A DNA stretch of 45,719 nucleotides, taken from positions 1 to 45,719 of the forward strand of contig NZ_JACDDD010000025.1 in the NCBI RefSeq assembly GCF_013817205.1, given 5' to 3'. The notes under the pieces were generated by a model that was given only the letters and a program-made list of their open reading frames with translations, ran no database searches and was not told the origin of the DNA. The DNA comes from Polaromonas sp. (GTDB taxonomy: Bacteria > Pseudomonadota > Gammaproteobacteria > Burkholderiales > Burkholderiaceae_C). Below, in pieces: positions 17,105 through 26,434 of this stretch; positions within the stretch are counted from its first letter, which is position 1; every line of letters starts with the position of its first letter. The translations under genes and the position numbers were made by a program.

Positions 17105-20100
17105 ATGCAATCGAACGACCTGAATTCAACAGCCGCTGAAGTGGATGTGGCTGTCAATGACCTGGGCCCGTTGGCTTGGGTGCTGGACGAACTGCGTAAA
17201 TCGCTGGATGGATCTGCCAAGGCCTTGAAACGCTTTGTCCGAGATGCCGAACTCGCGCGAGGTTCGGACCTCGCTGCCCTGGATGCGAGCCAGCTGCGTA
17301 TTGCGCGTCAGCAGTTGCATCAGGCGGTAGGTGCGCTGGAGATGGTGGGTCTGGGCGCGCCGGCCCTGCTGCTGCGGGCCATGGAAGCGGCGGTGCAGAA
17401 ATTCATTCAGCGACCTGAGTTATGCAACCAGGATGCTGCGGCCAAGGTCGAGCGGGCGAGTTTTGCCCTGACGGAGTATCTGGAGGGTGTACTGGCCGAC
17501 AAGCCGGTATCCGCCGTTTCCCTGTTTCCACAGTACCGCGATGTCCAAGGCCTGGTGGGTGCTGACCGCATTCATCCGGCAGACCTCTGGGTCTTCGAAT
17601 TGCGCTGGATCGAGCCAGTCACGGATCTGCCGGCAGAAGGCCGGCCCTACGACGATGCATCGCGACAGACTTTGGACCAACTTGTCCTGCAAGTCATGCG
17701 CACTGGTGACGCGCAGGCTGCGCAAGGCTTCAAGGACATGTGTCTGGGCTTTGCAAAGGCGCAGTCGGGCGGCGAACCTCGCGTTTTCTGGAAGATTGCG
17801 GCGGCTTATTTCGAGGCGATGTCGCACGGCCTCCTGAAAGTCGATATTCATGTCAAGCGGGCGGCTTCGCGCATCCTCCTGCAGTATGCCGCTTTCGCTA
17901 AGGGAAGCACCAATGCGTCGGACCGTCTCGCCTTGGATTTGTTGTTCTTTTGCTCGCAAGCCGTAGCCGCTCGTGCCACCGATGCGCCCGTGCTTTCAGC
18001 GGTTCGCGCAAGTTATGGCCTGACCCGCTTCAAACCGGTGGACTACGAAGCGGTGCAGTTTGGCCGTTTTGACCCGGCCTTGCTGGCGCAGGCCCGAAAG
18101 CGAATTGTTTCTGCCAAGGAAACATGGTCGTCACTGACCGCTGGCGATGTTGGCAAATTCAAGACTGTTGCCGACCAGTTCAGCCTGGTCACCGATTCAC
18201 TGGTCAAACTGCATCCCCCGAGTGAACCGCTCGCCCAGTCCTTGTCGCGGGTGATCGATACGACGGTTCGTTCCGGACAGGCGCCGCCGATTGAACTGGC
18301 CCTCGAAGTGGCGACCGCCGTGTTGTATCTGGAAGCTGCCTTTGACGACCTTGATCCGAACGATCCGCAGCTGGCGGCCAGGACGGTCCGGCTGGCTGAG
18401 CGCCTCGAAGGTGTGCGCAGCGGTGGTGAAGCCCAGCCGCTGGAAGCCTGGATGGAAGAGCTGTACCGGCATGTCAGCGACAAGCAAACCATGGGCAGTG
18501 TGGTTGGCGAGTTGCGCATTTCGCTCAGCGAACTTGAAAAATCCCTGGACCTGTTTTTCCGTAATCCCCTGGAGAAAGCGGTGCTTGCCGCTGTGCCGGG
18601 GCAGTTGTCGCAGATGCGGGGTGTCTTGTCGGTGCTCGGCCTGGACCAGGCATCGCACGCGGTCCTGCGGATGCGTGACAGTGTGGAGCAGATGCTGGTC
18701 ACAGAAGTGGATGAGCAACAGGCCCGTGCTGCCGGCACATTTGACCTCCTGGGCAACAATCTGGGCGCCTTGAGCTTCCTGATTGACATGCTCAATTACC
18801 AGCCGGCGCTGGCCAAGAAGCTGTTTGTTTACGATGAAGCTACGGGGGAACTCAAACCCGTGATGGGTCGAAGCCTGGCGGCGCCTGATGCTGCCGCCTC
18901 TGTGACGGTGCATGGTGAGCTGTCGCAGGAAGTCCTGGCCGTTGTTCACGAAGCGGAAGCCGGTTTATCCGCAGCCACTCTGAGTGTCAAACTTGACGTG
19001 CTGGCGACGCATGCTGCGCTGGCCGATCAGCCCGCGCTGGCACAAACCGCCCGCAACGCTGCGGTGGCCGTGGCCGGCAACACGCAGGCGGATTCCAGTT
19101 CGCTGACCGATCTGGTCGCGGCCGCAGCGCCTGCACCTGCGCCCGTGGTGGTGGCTCCGATCGGCGAGGAATTTGAAGAAGACGACCTGCGCGACATTTT
19201 CCTCGAGGAGGCGCGCGAGGTGGCCGGGCAGGCTCAAGCCGCCGTTGCAGCGCTTGCCATCGAACCGGGCGATGTTGGCGAACTCACCATCCTGCGCCGT
19301 GCCTTTCATACGCTCAAGGGCAGCTCACGCATGGTGGGGCTCAACGAATTTGGCGAAGCGGCGTGGTCCATGGAGCAACTGCTCAACGGCTGGCTGGCTG
19401 AGCAAAAGTCGTCGAATGACAGCTTCCGCGCCTTGTGCGTGCAGGCCATGGAGGGGTTCGCTGCCTGGATTGACGACATTGCAGCCAACCGGGACGCGGC
19501 TTGGAAAGCCGCACCATTTAGAAGCAGCGCCGAGGCGATGCGAACCGAAGGTCTTTTTCTCGCCGTCGCGTTACCAGCTGCGGCATCCGCGCCGCTGCCT
19601 GTTGAGCAAGCGGTCGAGTCGCCGCCTGCACCCTCGGAGGTGACGGATACGGCCACGGATTTTGACTTTGACTTCGCAACCGGCATAGCGCCGGCAGGCG
19701 AGCCGGCGCCACAGGCGCCGGAGCCGCTGATCGGCGAGATCCAGGGCATAGACTTTGACAGCTTGTCGGCCTTGTCCAGCGACGCAGTGGTGGCGGTTCA
19801 GGCTGCCCCTGCCCCCATCGCAGCGTTTGAACTGGACCTCGAAGATCCTGCGCCCGAGGCGGCGCAAGCCAGTCCGCTTGAGTTGTCCGACATTGATTTT
19901 GATGCCCATTTCCTGACTCCCGAAGCCCCAGAAGCTCCAGAGGCTCCAGAGGCTCCTGAAGAAGCGGTACTCGCTCAAACTGGTGAGGCTACGCCAGCTG
20001 CGGCGGACGCCGTGCTTGAGTTTGCTGCAGATTCCCCGGGTGAGGCGGTACCAGTGCCAGAGATTGACTTGCCGGTCACTTTTGAGGACTTCAGCGAATC

Positions 20101-23100
20101 AGGGACCCTGGAGTCTGCCGGAGACGAACAGGTCAAGGTGATCGGTTCCCTGCGCATAGGCATTCCGCTGTACAACGTCTATTTGAACGAGGCCGATGAG
20201 TGGTCCCGTCGGCTGGTGACGGAGGTCACGGAATGGACCATGGAGCACGGGAAGCCGATTGGCGACTCGACCCTCGCGTTGACCCATTCCCTGGCGGGTA
20301 GCTCATCGACGGTCGGGTTTGATGCACTTTCCGAGATGGCCCGAGCGCTTGAGCATGCCTTGCATCAGTCGCAGGTCCAGCCCGGAAGCGATGCGGGCGG
20401 GCACAGCCAGCTTTTTATCGATGCGGCTGAAGACATCCGGCGTTTGTTGCACCAGTTTGCAGCAGGTTTCCTCAAGCAGCCCGACCCCAAGATCCTCCAG
20501 GCTTTGCGCAACATCGACTTCTCCGAACCCGCCAGCGATCCGGCCTCCGGTGCCGGGGACGTAGAGGTTCCAGTCCCGGTTGCTGCGGCAGTCCCGCCGC
20601 CAGCGCCCGCCCCTGCCACCAGATTCATCATCAAGGCGGTGACTAGTGCGCCGGTTCGGGTTTCTGCGCCACCCCCGAACGTGGCCGCACCAGTCTCGCC
20701 AGCGGCCCCCGCGCCTGTGGCCCCTGCGCCTGTACCGCACGCTGCGACGCAACCCGTGACCGCAGCAGCTGCAGCCTCCCAGCCATTGATCTTTAACGAG
20801 GACATCGACGACGAGTTCGACGCGGTTGATGTTATCGATCCCGACCTGTTCCCGATTTTCGAAGAGGAAGGCGCTGAGCTGATGCCGCAACTGAGCGCTG
20901 CCTTGAGGCAATGGGCGGCGCGACCGGATAACCTCGGCGCGCGCAATGAAGTCTTGCGCGCGCTGCACACCCTCAAGGGCAGTGCCCGGCTGGCAGGTGC
21001 GATGCGGCTGGGGGAGATGGCTCACCGCATTGAGTCCGATATTGAGCGCATAGGATCCGCTGCTGCCGCTTCGCAGGACTTCGATGCCCTGCTGGCGACC
21101 TTTGACGGCATGCAGGCGAATTTCGAGGCCTTGCGACACCCTGGCACTCCGGAAACACTGGAGTCCCTGCAGCCCCTGCCTGAGCCGGCAGCGGAGTCTG
21201 GAACGGATGAACCCGAAAGCGCGACGGGCACAGCCGTGTCGCCCGCCAGTGGGCGAAAAGTGGTGATGTCCATGGCCCAGGCCACGGCCTTGCAGCCCCT
21301 GCGCACCGTGGCTTCCGGATCGATCCGTGTCCGTTCGCAGTTGCTGGACCGCATGGTCAACCAGGCCGGTGAGGTGATGATCACGCGTTCCCGTTTGGAA
21401 GCCGAGTTGAACCAGTTGCGCGGCTCGCTCAACGACTTGAGTGGCAACTTGAACCGCTTGCGCTCGCAATTGCGCGACGTGGAACTGCACTCGGAAACCC
21501 AGATGCAGTCGCGCTTGCAGCAGGCCAAGGAAGCCCAACTCGGGTTTGACCCGCTGGAATTCGACCGCTTTACCCGGGTGCAGGAGCTGACGCGAATGAT
21601 GGCCGAGTCGGTCAATGACGTGGCAACCGTGCAGCGTACCCTGCAGCGCACCGTGGAAGCGACCGAGGACGATTTGATCGCCCAGGCCCGCCAGACGCGA
21701 GAGTTGCAGCGCGATCTGCTGCGTACCCGCATGGTGGAGTTCGAGGGCATTTCGGAGCGTCTGTATCGCGTGGTGCGGCAGGCCTCTAAAGAAACCGGCA
21801 AACAGGTGCGGCTGGACCTGCAGGGCGGTACCATTGAGATGGACCGCGGCATGCTGGACCGCATGACGCCGGCATTCGAACACCTGCTGCGCAATTGCGT
21901 GGCGCACGGCATCGAGGACCCTGATACGCGCATGGGCGCCGGCAAGGATGCCAGCGGCCTGATCACTGTCAGTGTGCAGCAATCGGGCAATGACGTGGCG
22001 GTCGAGTTCCGCGATGACGGCGCCGGACTGAATCTGCAGCGCATACGCGAGAAGGCCGAGTCGTCAGGGTTGATCTCTCCTGGCCAGCAGATCGGTGACG
22101 ATGAGGCTGCCAACCTGATTTTCATGCCTGGTTTTTCCACGGCATCGCATGTGACGGAACTCGCGGGCCGCGGCATCGGCATGGATGTGGTCCGCTCCGA
22201 GGTCAATGCGCTGGGTGGCAGGATCGAAACCAGTACCGCCCCGGGCAAGGGGACCAACTTCAAGCTGGTGCTGCCGCTCACTACGGCGGTGACGCAGGTG
22301 GTCATGCTGCGCGCGGGCAGCTCCTCGGTGGGTGTGCCTGCCAACGTGGTCGAGACCGTGCGCCGTATCTCCGCCAAGGACCTGCAGCAGGCCTACAACA
22401 GCGGCGTGGTCGACGTGGCCGGCGAAAGTGTTCCCTTCTTCTGGTCGGGCGCCTTGCTACAGGCCTCTCGACGCAGCAACGAACCCCAGGGCAAAACTGC
22501 ACCGGTGGTGATTTTCCGGAGTGCTGCCCAGCGTATCGCCCTGCACGTTGATGAAGTCCTGGGCACTCAGGAGGTAGTGGTTAAAAACCTCGGGCCCCAG
22601 TTGTCGCGCCTGCCGGGCCTGGCGGGCATGTCGGTGCTGGCTTCCGGCGCGGTGGTGCTGATTTACAACCCGGTCGCGCTCGCCACGGTTTATGGGCAAC
22701 AGGCTCGCGGCTGGAGTTCTGACAGCGCCGAGCCGCACATGTTGGAGCAGTCGGCTGGTAGTGACTCCGGTGGCTCCAAGGTCGCGGTGGCACCCGTTAT
22801 GCCGGCGGTGCCGCAGATTCCGCTGATCCTGGTGGTGGACGATTCCATCACGGTGCGGCGAGTGACGCAGCGCCTGCTGCAGCGAGAGGGCTACCGCGTA
22901 TCCATGGCGGCCGACGGCCTGCAGGCGCTCGAAAGGCTGCAGGATGAGCGGCCCACGGTGGTGCTGTCGGACATCGAGATGCCGCGCATGGACGGCTTCG
23001 ATCTGGCGCGTAATATCCGCGGGGACGCTCGCCTGAGCAGCCTGCCTATCATCATGATCACGTCGCGGATCGCCGAGAAGCATCGCGAACATGCCAAGGA

Positions 23101-23194
23101 TCTGGGTGTTGATCATTACCTCGGCAAACCCTATGCCGAGGACGAATTGCTCAGCCTGATTCGACACTACTGCAGCGTCGAGCTTGCAGTTTGA
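17105..23194 (+). CDS. pilL: Hybrid chemotaxis histidine kinase PilL/ChpA
   Basis: This 2029-residue CheA-type kinase controls type IV pili. After a long N-terminal region resembling the FimL/HPt-like part of ChpA, three phosphotransfer histidines can be seen: HTLKGS at 735, HSLAGSS at 1061 and HTLKGSARLAG at 1288. Then follow the P3 dimerisation region (near 1410), the ATPase with N-box HLLRNCVAHGIEDP (near 1592), DDGAGL and GRGIGMDVV, a CheW-like regulatory domain (about 1725-1872) and a C-terminal receiver with VVDDS (near 1910) and Asp in LSDIEMPRMDG (near 1955). Pro/Ala-rich linkers, one with PEA repeats near 940, separate the domains. It ends the pil operon. Confidence 0.95.
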   Translation: MQSNDLNSTAAEVDVAVNDLGPLAWVLDELRKSLDGSAKALKRFVRDAELARGSDLAALDASQLRIARQQLHQAVGALEMVGLGAPALLLRAMEAAVQKFIQRPELCNQDAAAKVERASFALTEYLEGVLADKPVSAVSLFPQYRDVQGLVGADRIHPADLWVFELRWIEPVTDLPAEGRPYDDASRQTLDQLVLQVMRTGDAQAAQGFKDMCLGFAKAQSGGEPRVFWKIAAAYFEAMSHGLLKVDIHVKRAASRILLQYAAFAKGSTNASDRLALDLLFFCSQAVAARATDAPVLSAVRASYGLTRFKPVDYEAVQFGRFDPALLAQARKRIVSAKETWSSLTAGDVGKFKTVADQFSLVTDSLVKLHPPSEPLAQSLSRVIDTTVRSGQAPPIELALEVATAVLYLEAAFDDLDPNDPQLAARTVRLAERLEGVRSGGEAQPLEAWMEELYRHVSDKQTMGSVVGELRISLSELEKSLDLFFRNPLEKAVLAAVPGQLSQMRGVLSVLGLDQASHAVLRMRDSVEQMLVTEVDEQQARAAGTFDLLGNNLGALSFLIDMLNYQPALAKKLFVYDEATGELKPVMGRSLAAPDAAASVTVHGELSQEVLAVVHEAEAGLSAATLSVKLDVLATHAALADQPALAQTARNAAVAVAGNTQADSSSLTDLVAAAAPAPAPVVVAPIGEEFEEDDLRDIFLEEAREVAGQAQAAVAALAIEPGDVGELTILRRAFHTLKGSSRMVGLNEFGEAAWSMEQLLNGWLAEQKSSNDSFRALCVQAMEGFAAWIDDIAANRDAAWKAAPFRSSAEAMRTEGLFLAVALPAAASAPLPVEQAVESPPAPSEVTDTATDFDFDFATGIAPAGEPAPQAPEPLIGEIQGIDFDSLSALSSDAVVAVQAAPAPIAAFELDLEDPAPEAAQASPLELSDIDFDAHFLTPEAPEAPEAPEAPEEAVLAQTGEATPAAADAVLEFAADSPGEAVPVPEIDLPVTFEDFSESGTLESAGDEQVKVIGSLRIGIPLYNVYLNEADEWSRRLVTEVTEWTMEHGKPIGDSTLALTHSLAGSSSTVGFDALSEMARALEHALHQSQVQPGSDAGGHSQLFIDAAEDIRRLLHQFAAGFLKQPDPKILQALRNIDFSEPASDPASGAGDVEVPVPVAAAVPPPAPAPATRFIIKAVTSAPVRVSAPPPNVAAPVSPAAPAPVAPAPVPHAATQPVTAAAAASQPLIFNEDIDDEFDAVDVIDPDLFPIFEEEGAELMPQLSAALRQWAARPDNLGARNEVLRALHTLKGSARLAGAMRLGEMAHRIESDIERIGSAAAASQDFDALLATFDGMQANFEALRHPGTPETLESLQPLPEPAAESGTDEPESATGTAVSPASGRKVVMSMAQATALQPLRTVASGSIRVRSQLLDRMVNQAGEVMITRSRLEAELNQLRGSLNDLSGNLNRLRSQLRDVELHSETQMQSRLQQAKEAQLGFDPLEFDRFTRVQELTRMMAESVNDVATVQRTLQRTVEATEDDLIAQARQTRELQRDLLRTRMVEFEGISERLYRVVRQASKETGKQVRLDLQGGTIEMDRGMLDRMTPAFEHLLRNCVAHGIEDPDTRMGAGKDASGLITVSVQQSGNDVAVEFRDDGAGLNLQRIREKAESSGLISPGQQIGDDEAANLIFMPGFSTASHVTELAGRGIGMDVVRSEVNALGGRIETSTAPGKGTNFKLVLPLTTAVTQVVMLRAGSSSVGVPANVVETVRRISAKDLQQAYNSGVVDVAGESVPFFWSGALLQASRRSNEPQGKTAPVVIFRSAAQRIALHVDEVLGTQEVVVKNLGPQLSRLPGLAGMSVLASGAVVLIYNPVALATVYGQQARGWSSDSAEPHMLEQSAGSDSGGSKVAVAPVMPAVPQIPLILVVDDSITVRRVTQRLLQREGYRVSMAADGLQALERLQDERPTVVLSDIEMPRMDGFDLARNIRGDARLSSLPIIMITSRIAEKHREHAKDLGVDHYLGKPYAEDELLSLIRHYCSVELAV

Positions 23195-23196
23195 AG

Positions 23197-23253
23197 TAAA
23201 AATGGCCGCCAGCCCATAGCCCGCAAGCGCGAGCAGCTAGAAAAACTATAGCA
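23197..23253 (-). repeat. Intergenic repeat A, copy 4 (contains the photolyase stop codon)
   Basis: On the plus strand it reads GGCCGCCAGCCC, a spacer with GCAAGCGCGAGCAGCTAG and ACTATAGCA, the reverse complement of the copy 2 pattern. It begins 3 bp after the pilL stop. The photolyase gene on the opposite strand takes its last codons and TAG stop (23246-23248) from the repeat edge. Confidence 0.75.
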
Positions 23254-24739
23254 ATTCGGGCTCGGCCGGCTTTTTAACCGGCGCATAGCGCAGCAGCGTC
23301 AGGGCCCTGGCCTCGTCGTGCTTCACCACCGGAAGCGGATAGTCGCGGCCCAGTTCAATACCTGCAGCCGCCAGTTCAACCGGGTTTGCCAGCCAAGGGC
23401 TGTGTATCGCGTGCCCACTGAGCCTGGTGAACTGGGGCAGGTATCTGCGGATGAACTTGCCGTCGGCATCAAACTTCTCGCTCTGCGTGATCGGGTTGAA
23501 TATCCGGAAGTAGGGCTGGGCATCGCAACCGCTGCTCGATGCCCACTGCCATCCGCCGTTGTTGGATGACAAATCGAAATCATTCAAATGTGTGGCGAAG
23601 TAGGCCTCGCCCCACCGCCAGTCGATGCCCAGATCCTTCACCAGAAAACTCGCAGTCACCATACGCAGCCGGTTGTGCATGTAGCCGGTCTGGTTGATCT
23701 GCGCCATCGCGGCGTCGACCAGCGGGTAGCCGGTGCGACCCTCGCACCAGGCCAAGAACAGTGCCTGCGCGCGGGGTCCTTGCTCCCACTGGATGGCGTC
23801 GTATTCCAGCTTGAATGATGCCGTGGCAACGTGCGGGAAGTTGCTCAGGATCTGCGCGTAAAAATCGCGCCAGACCAGTTCGCTGAGCCATACGGCGGCA
23901 CCCTGGCTGCCCTGCTGCTGCCTCTGCAGTGCTGCGGCCGCCAAGCGGCGTATGGACACCGTGCCGAAGCGCAGGTGCACGCCGAGGTAGCTGGGCCCCT
24001 TCACGGCGGGGAAGTCGCGGGTGGCATGGTACTGGTCGATGCGCCCGATGAACTGATCGAGCAGTTGCGCTCCCCCCGCACTTCCTGTCGGGATTTTGAG
24101 TGCAACGAGGTTGGTCGGTTCGAAGTTTAAAGCTGTCAGCTCCGGCACGGCCGCGCGCCATGCTGCTGGACGCGGCGCCAGTGTCGCAGCATGGTTTTCA
24201 ATGGCGTAAGGGCGCAGGAAAAACGCATCGACCTTTTTGAGCCAGGCGTTTTTATACGGCGTGAACACACTGTAGGGCTTGCCGGTTTGTGTCAGCAGCT
24301 CCTGGCGCTCAAAAATCACATGGTCCTTGAAGGTATGAAAGGCCACAGTGGACGCAGCCAGAGCGTCGGCAACTTGCCGATCCCGCCTGAGCGACTGAGG
24401 CTCGTCATCGTGATTGGCGAACACGGCGCTGACGCCCAGGGCCCGTGCCAGTCGCGGCACAGCCTCGGTCGCCCAGCCATGCAAGGTGACCAGGCCTGCG
24501 CCATCGATGCCGTGCTGGCTGGCCAGTTGCCGCAACTGCCCGTCGAGGTCCAGCAGGGATTCGCGGATGAATTCAACCCGGCGGTCGGCGCGCGGCAGCT
24601 GGTCCAGGATGTCACGGTCCAGCACAAACAAGCAAAACACCTGGCAGCATGCCTTGAGGGCATGGTGCAGCGCCGCGTTGTCATCGCAGCGCAGATCACG
24701 CCGGAACCACATCAGACCCTTGTCATATTGCTTGCTCAT
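23246..24739 (-). CDS. phrB: Deoxyribodipyrimidine photolyase (CPD class I type)
   Basis: The 497-residue flavoprotein repairs UV-induced pyrimidine dimers using blue light. It shows the N-terminal antenna-chromophore domain (GLMWFRRDLRCDDNAAL) and the C-terminal FAD domain with LSELVWRDFYAQIL, EGRTGYPLVDAAMAQINQTG, MHNRLRMVTASFLVKDLGIDW and NGGWQWASSSGCDAQPYFRI, including Trp residues of the electron-transfer path. The ATG at 24737-24739 (MSKQYDKGLMWFRRD) fits the family; an in-frame ATG at 24772 is less likely. It stands alone between pilL and yqgE. Confidence 0.95.
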   Translation of the reverse strand: MSKQYDKGLMWFRRDLRCDDNAALHHALKACCQVFCLFVLDRDILDQLPRADRRVEFIRESLLDLDGQLRQLASQHGIDGAGLVTLHGWATEAVPRLARALGVSAVFANHDDEPQSLRRDRQVADALAASTVAFHTFKDHVIFERQELLTQTGKPYSVFTPYKNAWLKKVDAFFLRPYAIENHAATLAPRPAAWRAAVPELTALNFEPTNLVALKIPTGSAGGAQLLDQFIGRIDQYHATRDFPAVKGPSYLGVHLRFGTVSIRRLAAAALQRQQQGSQGAAVWLSELVWRDFYAQILSNFPHVATASFKLEYDAIQWEQGPRAQALFLAWCEGRTGYPLVDAAMAQINQTGYMHNRLRMVTASFLVKDLGIDWRWGEAYFATHLNDFDLSSNNGGWQWASSSGCDAQPYFRIFNPITQSEKFDADGKFIRRYLPQFTRLSGHAIHSPWLANPVELAAAGIELGRDYPLPVVKHDEARALTLLRYAPVKKPAEPELL

Positions 24740-24822
24740 GTTCGGAGAATTTCCTGGCGGGTGATGAAGCATGCCGATAGGTTTTTCCACCTGTGCAAGC
24801 AGCCTGCGCGTAAAATCGCGCC

Positions 24823-25410
24823 ATGGCCATGGATTCTGCACCGATCAACCTTACCCACCACTTTCTGATTGCCATGCCCGGCCTGGATGACGAGGCTTTC
24901 GCCCGAAGTGTGGTGTACATGTGCGAGCACAGCAACCGTGGCGCGCTTGGGCTGGTGATCAACAAGCCCAGCGACATCAACCTGCAAAACCTGTTTGACA
25001 AGGTTTCCTTGCCCTTGCGGCGCGACGACTTGACCGGGTCACCGGTTTTCCAGGGCGGCCCGGTGCAAACCGAGCGGGGCTTTGTGCTACACGAGTGCAT
25101 GCTGGCGGGCAGCGAGTCCGTTTACGCCGCGACCATGACCATCCCCGGTGGACTGGAGATGACGACGTCCCGCGATGTGCTGGAGGCGCTGTCCACCGGC
25201 GCCGGACCCCGCAAGGTGTTTGTCTCGCTGGGATATTCATCCTGGGGCGAGGGCCAGCTGGAATCCGAGATTTCCGAAAACAGCTGGTTGACTGTGGAAG
25301 CCGACCTGTCGCTGATTTTCGACACGCCGGTTGAGCAGCGTTATGACAAGGCCTTGCTGCTGCTGGGCCTTCAGAGCTGGATGCTGTCACCCGAGGCCGG
25401 CCACGCATGA
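24823..25410 (+). CDS. yqgE: YqgE/AlgH family protein
   Basis: The 195-residue protein matches the UPF0301 YqgE/AlgH family: INLTHHFLIAMPGLDDEAFA, SVVYMCEHSNRGALGLVINK, VFQGGPVQTERGFVLH and the C-terminal LGLQSWMLSPEAGHA. The molecular function is unsettled; AlgH in Pseudomonas was linked to alginate regulation. The first ATG is at 24823, with a second at 24829. A TAAAAT at 24811-24816 could be a -10 box, giving a very short leader. The stop overlaps ruvX as ATGA, and the order yqgE-ruvX-pyrR-pyrB-pyrC' also occurs in Pseudomonas (from memory). Confidence 0.93.
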   Translation: MAMDSAPINLTHHFLIAMPGLDDEAFARSVVYMCEHSNRGALGLVINKPSDINLQNLFDKVSLPLRRDDLTGSPVFQGGPVQTERGFVLHECMLAGSESVYAATMTIPGGLEMTTSRDVLEALSTGAGPRKVFVSLGYSSWGEGQLESEISENSWLTVEADLSLIFDTPVEQRYDKALLLLGLQSWMLSPEAGHA

Positions 25411-25823
25411 GTACATTGGCTCCGCCTGCCGTGGCTGCCAGTTTCCAGACATTTCTTGCTTTCGATTTCGGCCTCAAGCGCACCGGGGTGGCTACCGGCA
25501 ACCGGCTCACGCGCACCTCGACACCGCAGGGCAGCATTGCCGCCGAAGGCGATGCGCGCTTCGCCGCCATTGAGCTGAAGATCCGGGAGTGGCAACCCGA
25601 TGCGCTGGTGGTCGGCATTCCCTATCACCCCGACGGCGCCAGCCACGAAAACACCGCGCGTACCCTGAAGTTCGCGCGCCAGCTGCGCGGACGGTTCGGC
25701 CTGCAGGTCTTTGAAGTTGATGAGCGCTACAGCACCACTGAAGCCCTGGCACAAGGCGCGCCCGATGCCGATGCAGCATCTGCCTGCATAATCCTTGAGC
25801 AATTTTTAAGGAGTCTTCCATGA
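25407..25823 (+). CDS. ruvX: RuvX/YqgF family Holliday-junction-resolvase-like nuclease
   Basis: The 138-residue protein has the RNase H-like fold of the YqgF family: FLAFDFGLKRTGVATGN at the N-terminus with the catalytic Asp, GIPYHPDG in the middle, and DERYSTTEA with the Asp/Glu region. YqgF proteins process the 5' end of pre-16S rRNA and are annotated pre-16S rRNA nuclease. Translationally coupled to yqgE. Its stop overlaps a short reading frame (25820-25885) that has its own AAGGAG. Confidence 0.93.
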   Translation: MSTLAPPAVAASFQTFLAFDFGLKRTGVATGNRLTRTSTPQGSIAAEGDARFAAIELKIREWQPDALVVGIPYHPDGASHENTARTLKFARQLRGRFGLQVFEVDERYSTTEALAQGAPDADAASACIILEQFLRSLP

Positions 25824-25885
25824 GCAGTGCAGAACAGCGTGACGCGGCTACCCGCGCTCTGGCGCAGGGGCGGGGAGCGGCATGA
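25820..25885 (+). CDS. Possible 21-residue mini-ORF between ruvX and pyrR
   Basis: An ATG that overlaps the ruvX stop (ATGA) opens a 21-codon frame, MSSAEQRDAATRALAQGRGA plus a final A, which stops overlapping the pyrR ATG (ATGA). A strong AAGGAG lies 6 nt before the ATG, better than anything directly before pyrR. It may be a coupling cistron or leader peptide, or a former pyrR start that shifted frame. No homology is claimed. Confidence 0.4.
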   Translation: MSSAEQRDAATRALAQGRGAA

Positions 25886-26394
25886 GCAGCCTGACCCTGG
25901 ACGCCGAAGCCCTGTACCGCGAGGTTCTGCGCGCCATGCCACAAATGCTCGCGACCGGGGAGCAAAAGCCGCGCCTGGTGGGTGTCGCTTCCGGCGGTGT
26001 CTGGCTGGCCGAACGCCTGCGGGCCGACCTGGGACTGACGGAAGAGGCTGGCACCCTGTCGTCAGCGATGCACCGCGATGATTTTGCGCAGCGCGGCCTG
26101 TCGTCCAGTGGCCAGACCGTGCTGCCTTTCGACGTCAACGGCGCCGACCTGATCGTGCTTGATGACGTTTTGTACACCGGGCGCACCATACGCGCCGTGC
26201 TCAACGAGTTGTTTGACTACGGCCGACCGGCCAGCGTCAAGCTGGTGGTGCTGGTGGACCGCGGTGGGCGCGAATTGCCCATCCAGGCTGACTTCGCAGC
26301 CGCTCGGGTAGCGTTGCCTGCCTCGCAGTCTCTCGCGCTGGCGCGTGGCGACGACGGCCATTTCAGTTTTCAGGTGCAAGGAGCGACCCCATGA
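25882..26394 (+). CDS. pyrR: Pyr operon regulator / uracil phosphoribosyltransferase PyrR
   Basis: The 170-residue protein is a type I phosphoribosyltransferase with the PRPP-binding motif [16 protein letters not shown] around residues 92-107 and the [12 protein letters not shown] and HRDDF segments typical of PyrR. In Gram-positives PyrR binds pyr mRNA to attenuate transcription and has some uracil PRTase activity; in Proteobacteria the regulatory role is less clear. I do not see a PyrR-type attenuator between the genes. It sits next to pyrB, with mini-ORFs at both boundaries. Confidence 0.92.
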   Translation: MSSLTLDAEALYREVLRAMPQMLATGEQKPRLVGVASGGVWLAERLRADLGLTEEAGTLSSAMHRDDFAQRGLSSSGQTVLPFDVNGADLIVLDDVLYTGRTIRAVLNELFDYGRPASVKLVVLVDRGGRELPIQADFAAARVALPASQSLALARGDDGHFSFQVQGATP

Positions 26395-26432
26395 ACCCCG
26401 TTACCGACGGCCGGGCCGTGCGCAAGGCTTGA
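26391..26432 (+). CDS. Possible 13-residue mini-ORF between pyrR and pyrB
   Basis: An ATG overlapping the pyrR stop (ATGA) opens [13 protein letters not shown], ending 2 bp before the pyrB ATG. AAGGAG lies 7 nt upstream. Its size and layout mirror the mini-ORF at the ruvX-pyrR junction, so ribosomes may walk through both to keep the operon coupled. It is too short to judge by composition. Confidence 0.35.
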   Translation: MNPVTDGRAVRKA

Positions 26433-26434
26433 CC

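Noticed and set aside
20303..21982. Long open frame (about 560 codons) on the minus strand opposite pilL
   Set aside because: It mirrors the codon phase of a clear, conserved kinase gene in GC-rich DNA, is rich in His/Gln/Arg as such shadows are, and shows no recognisable domain.
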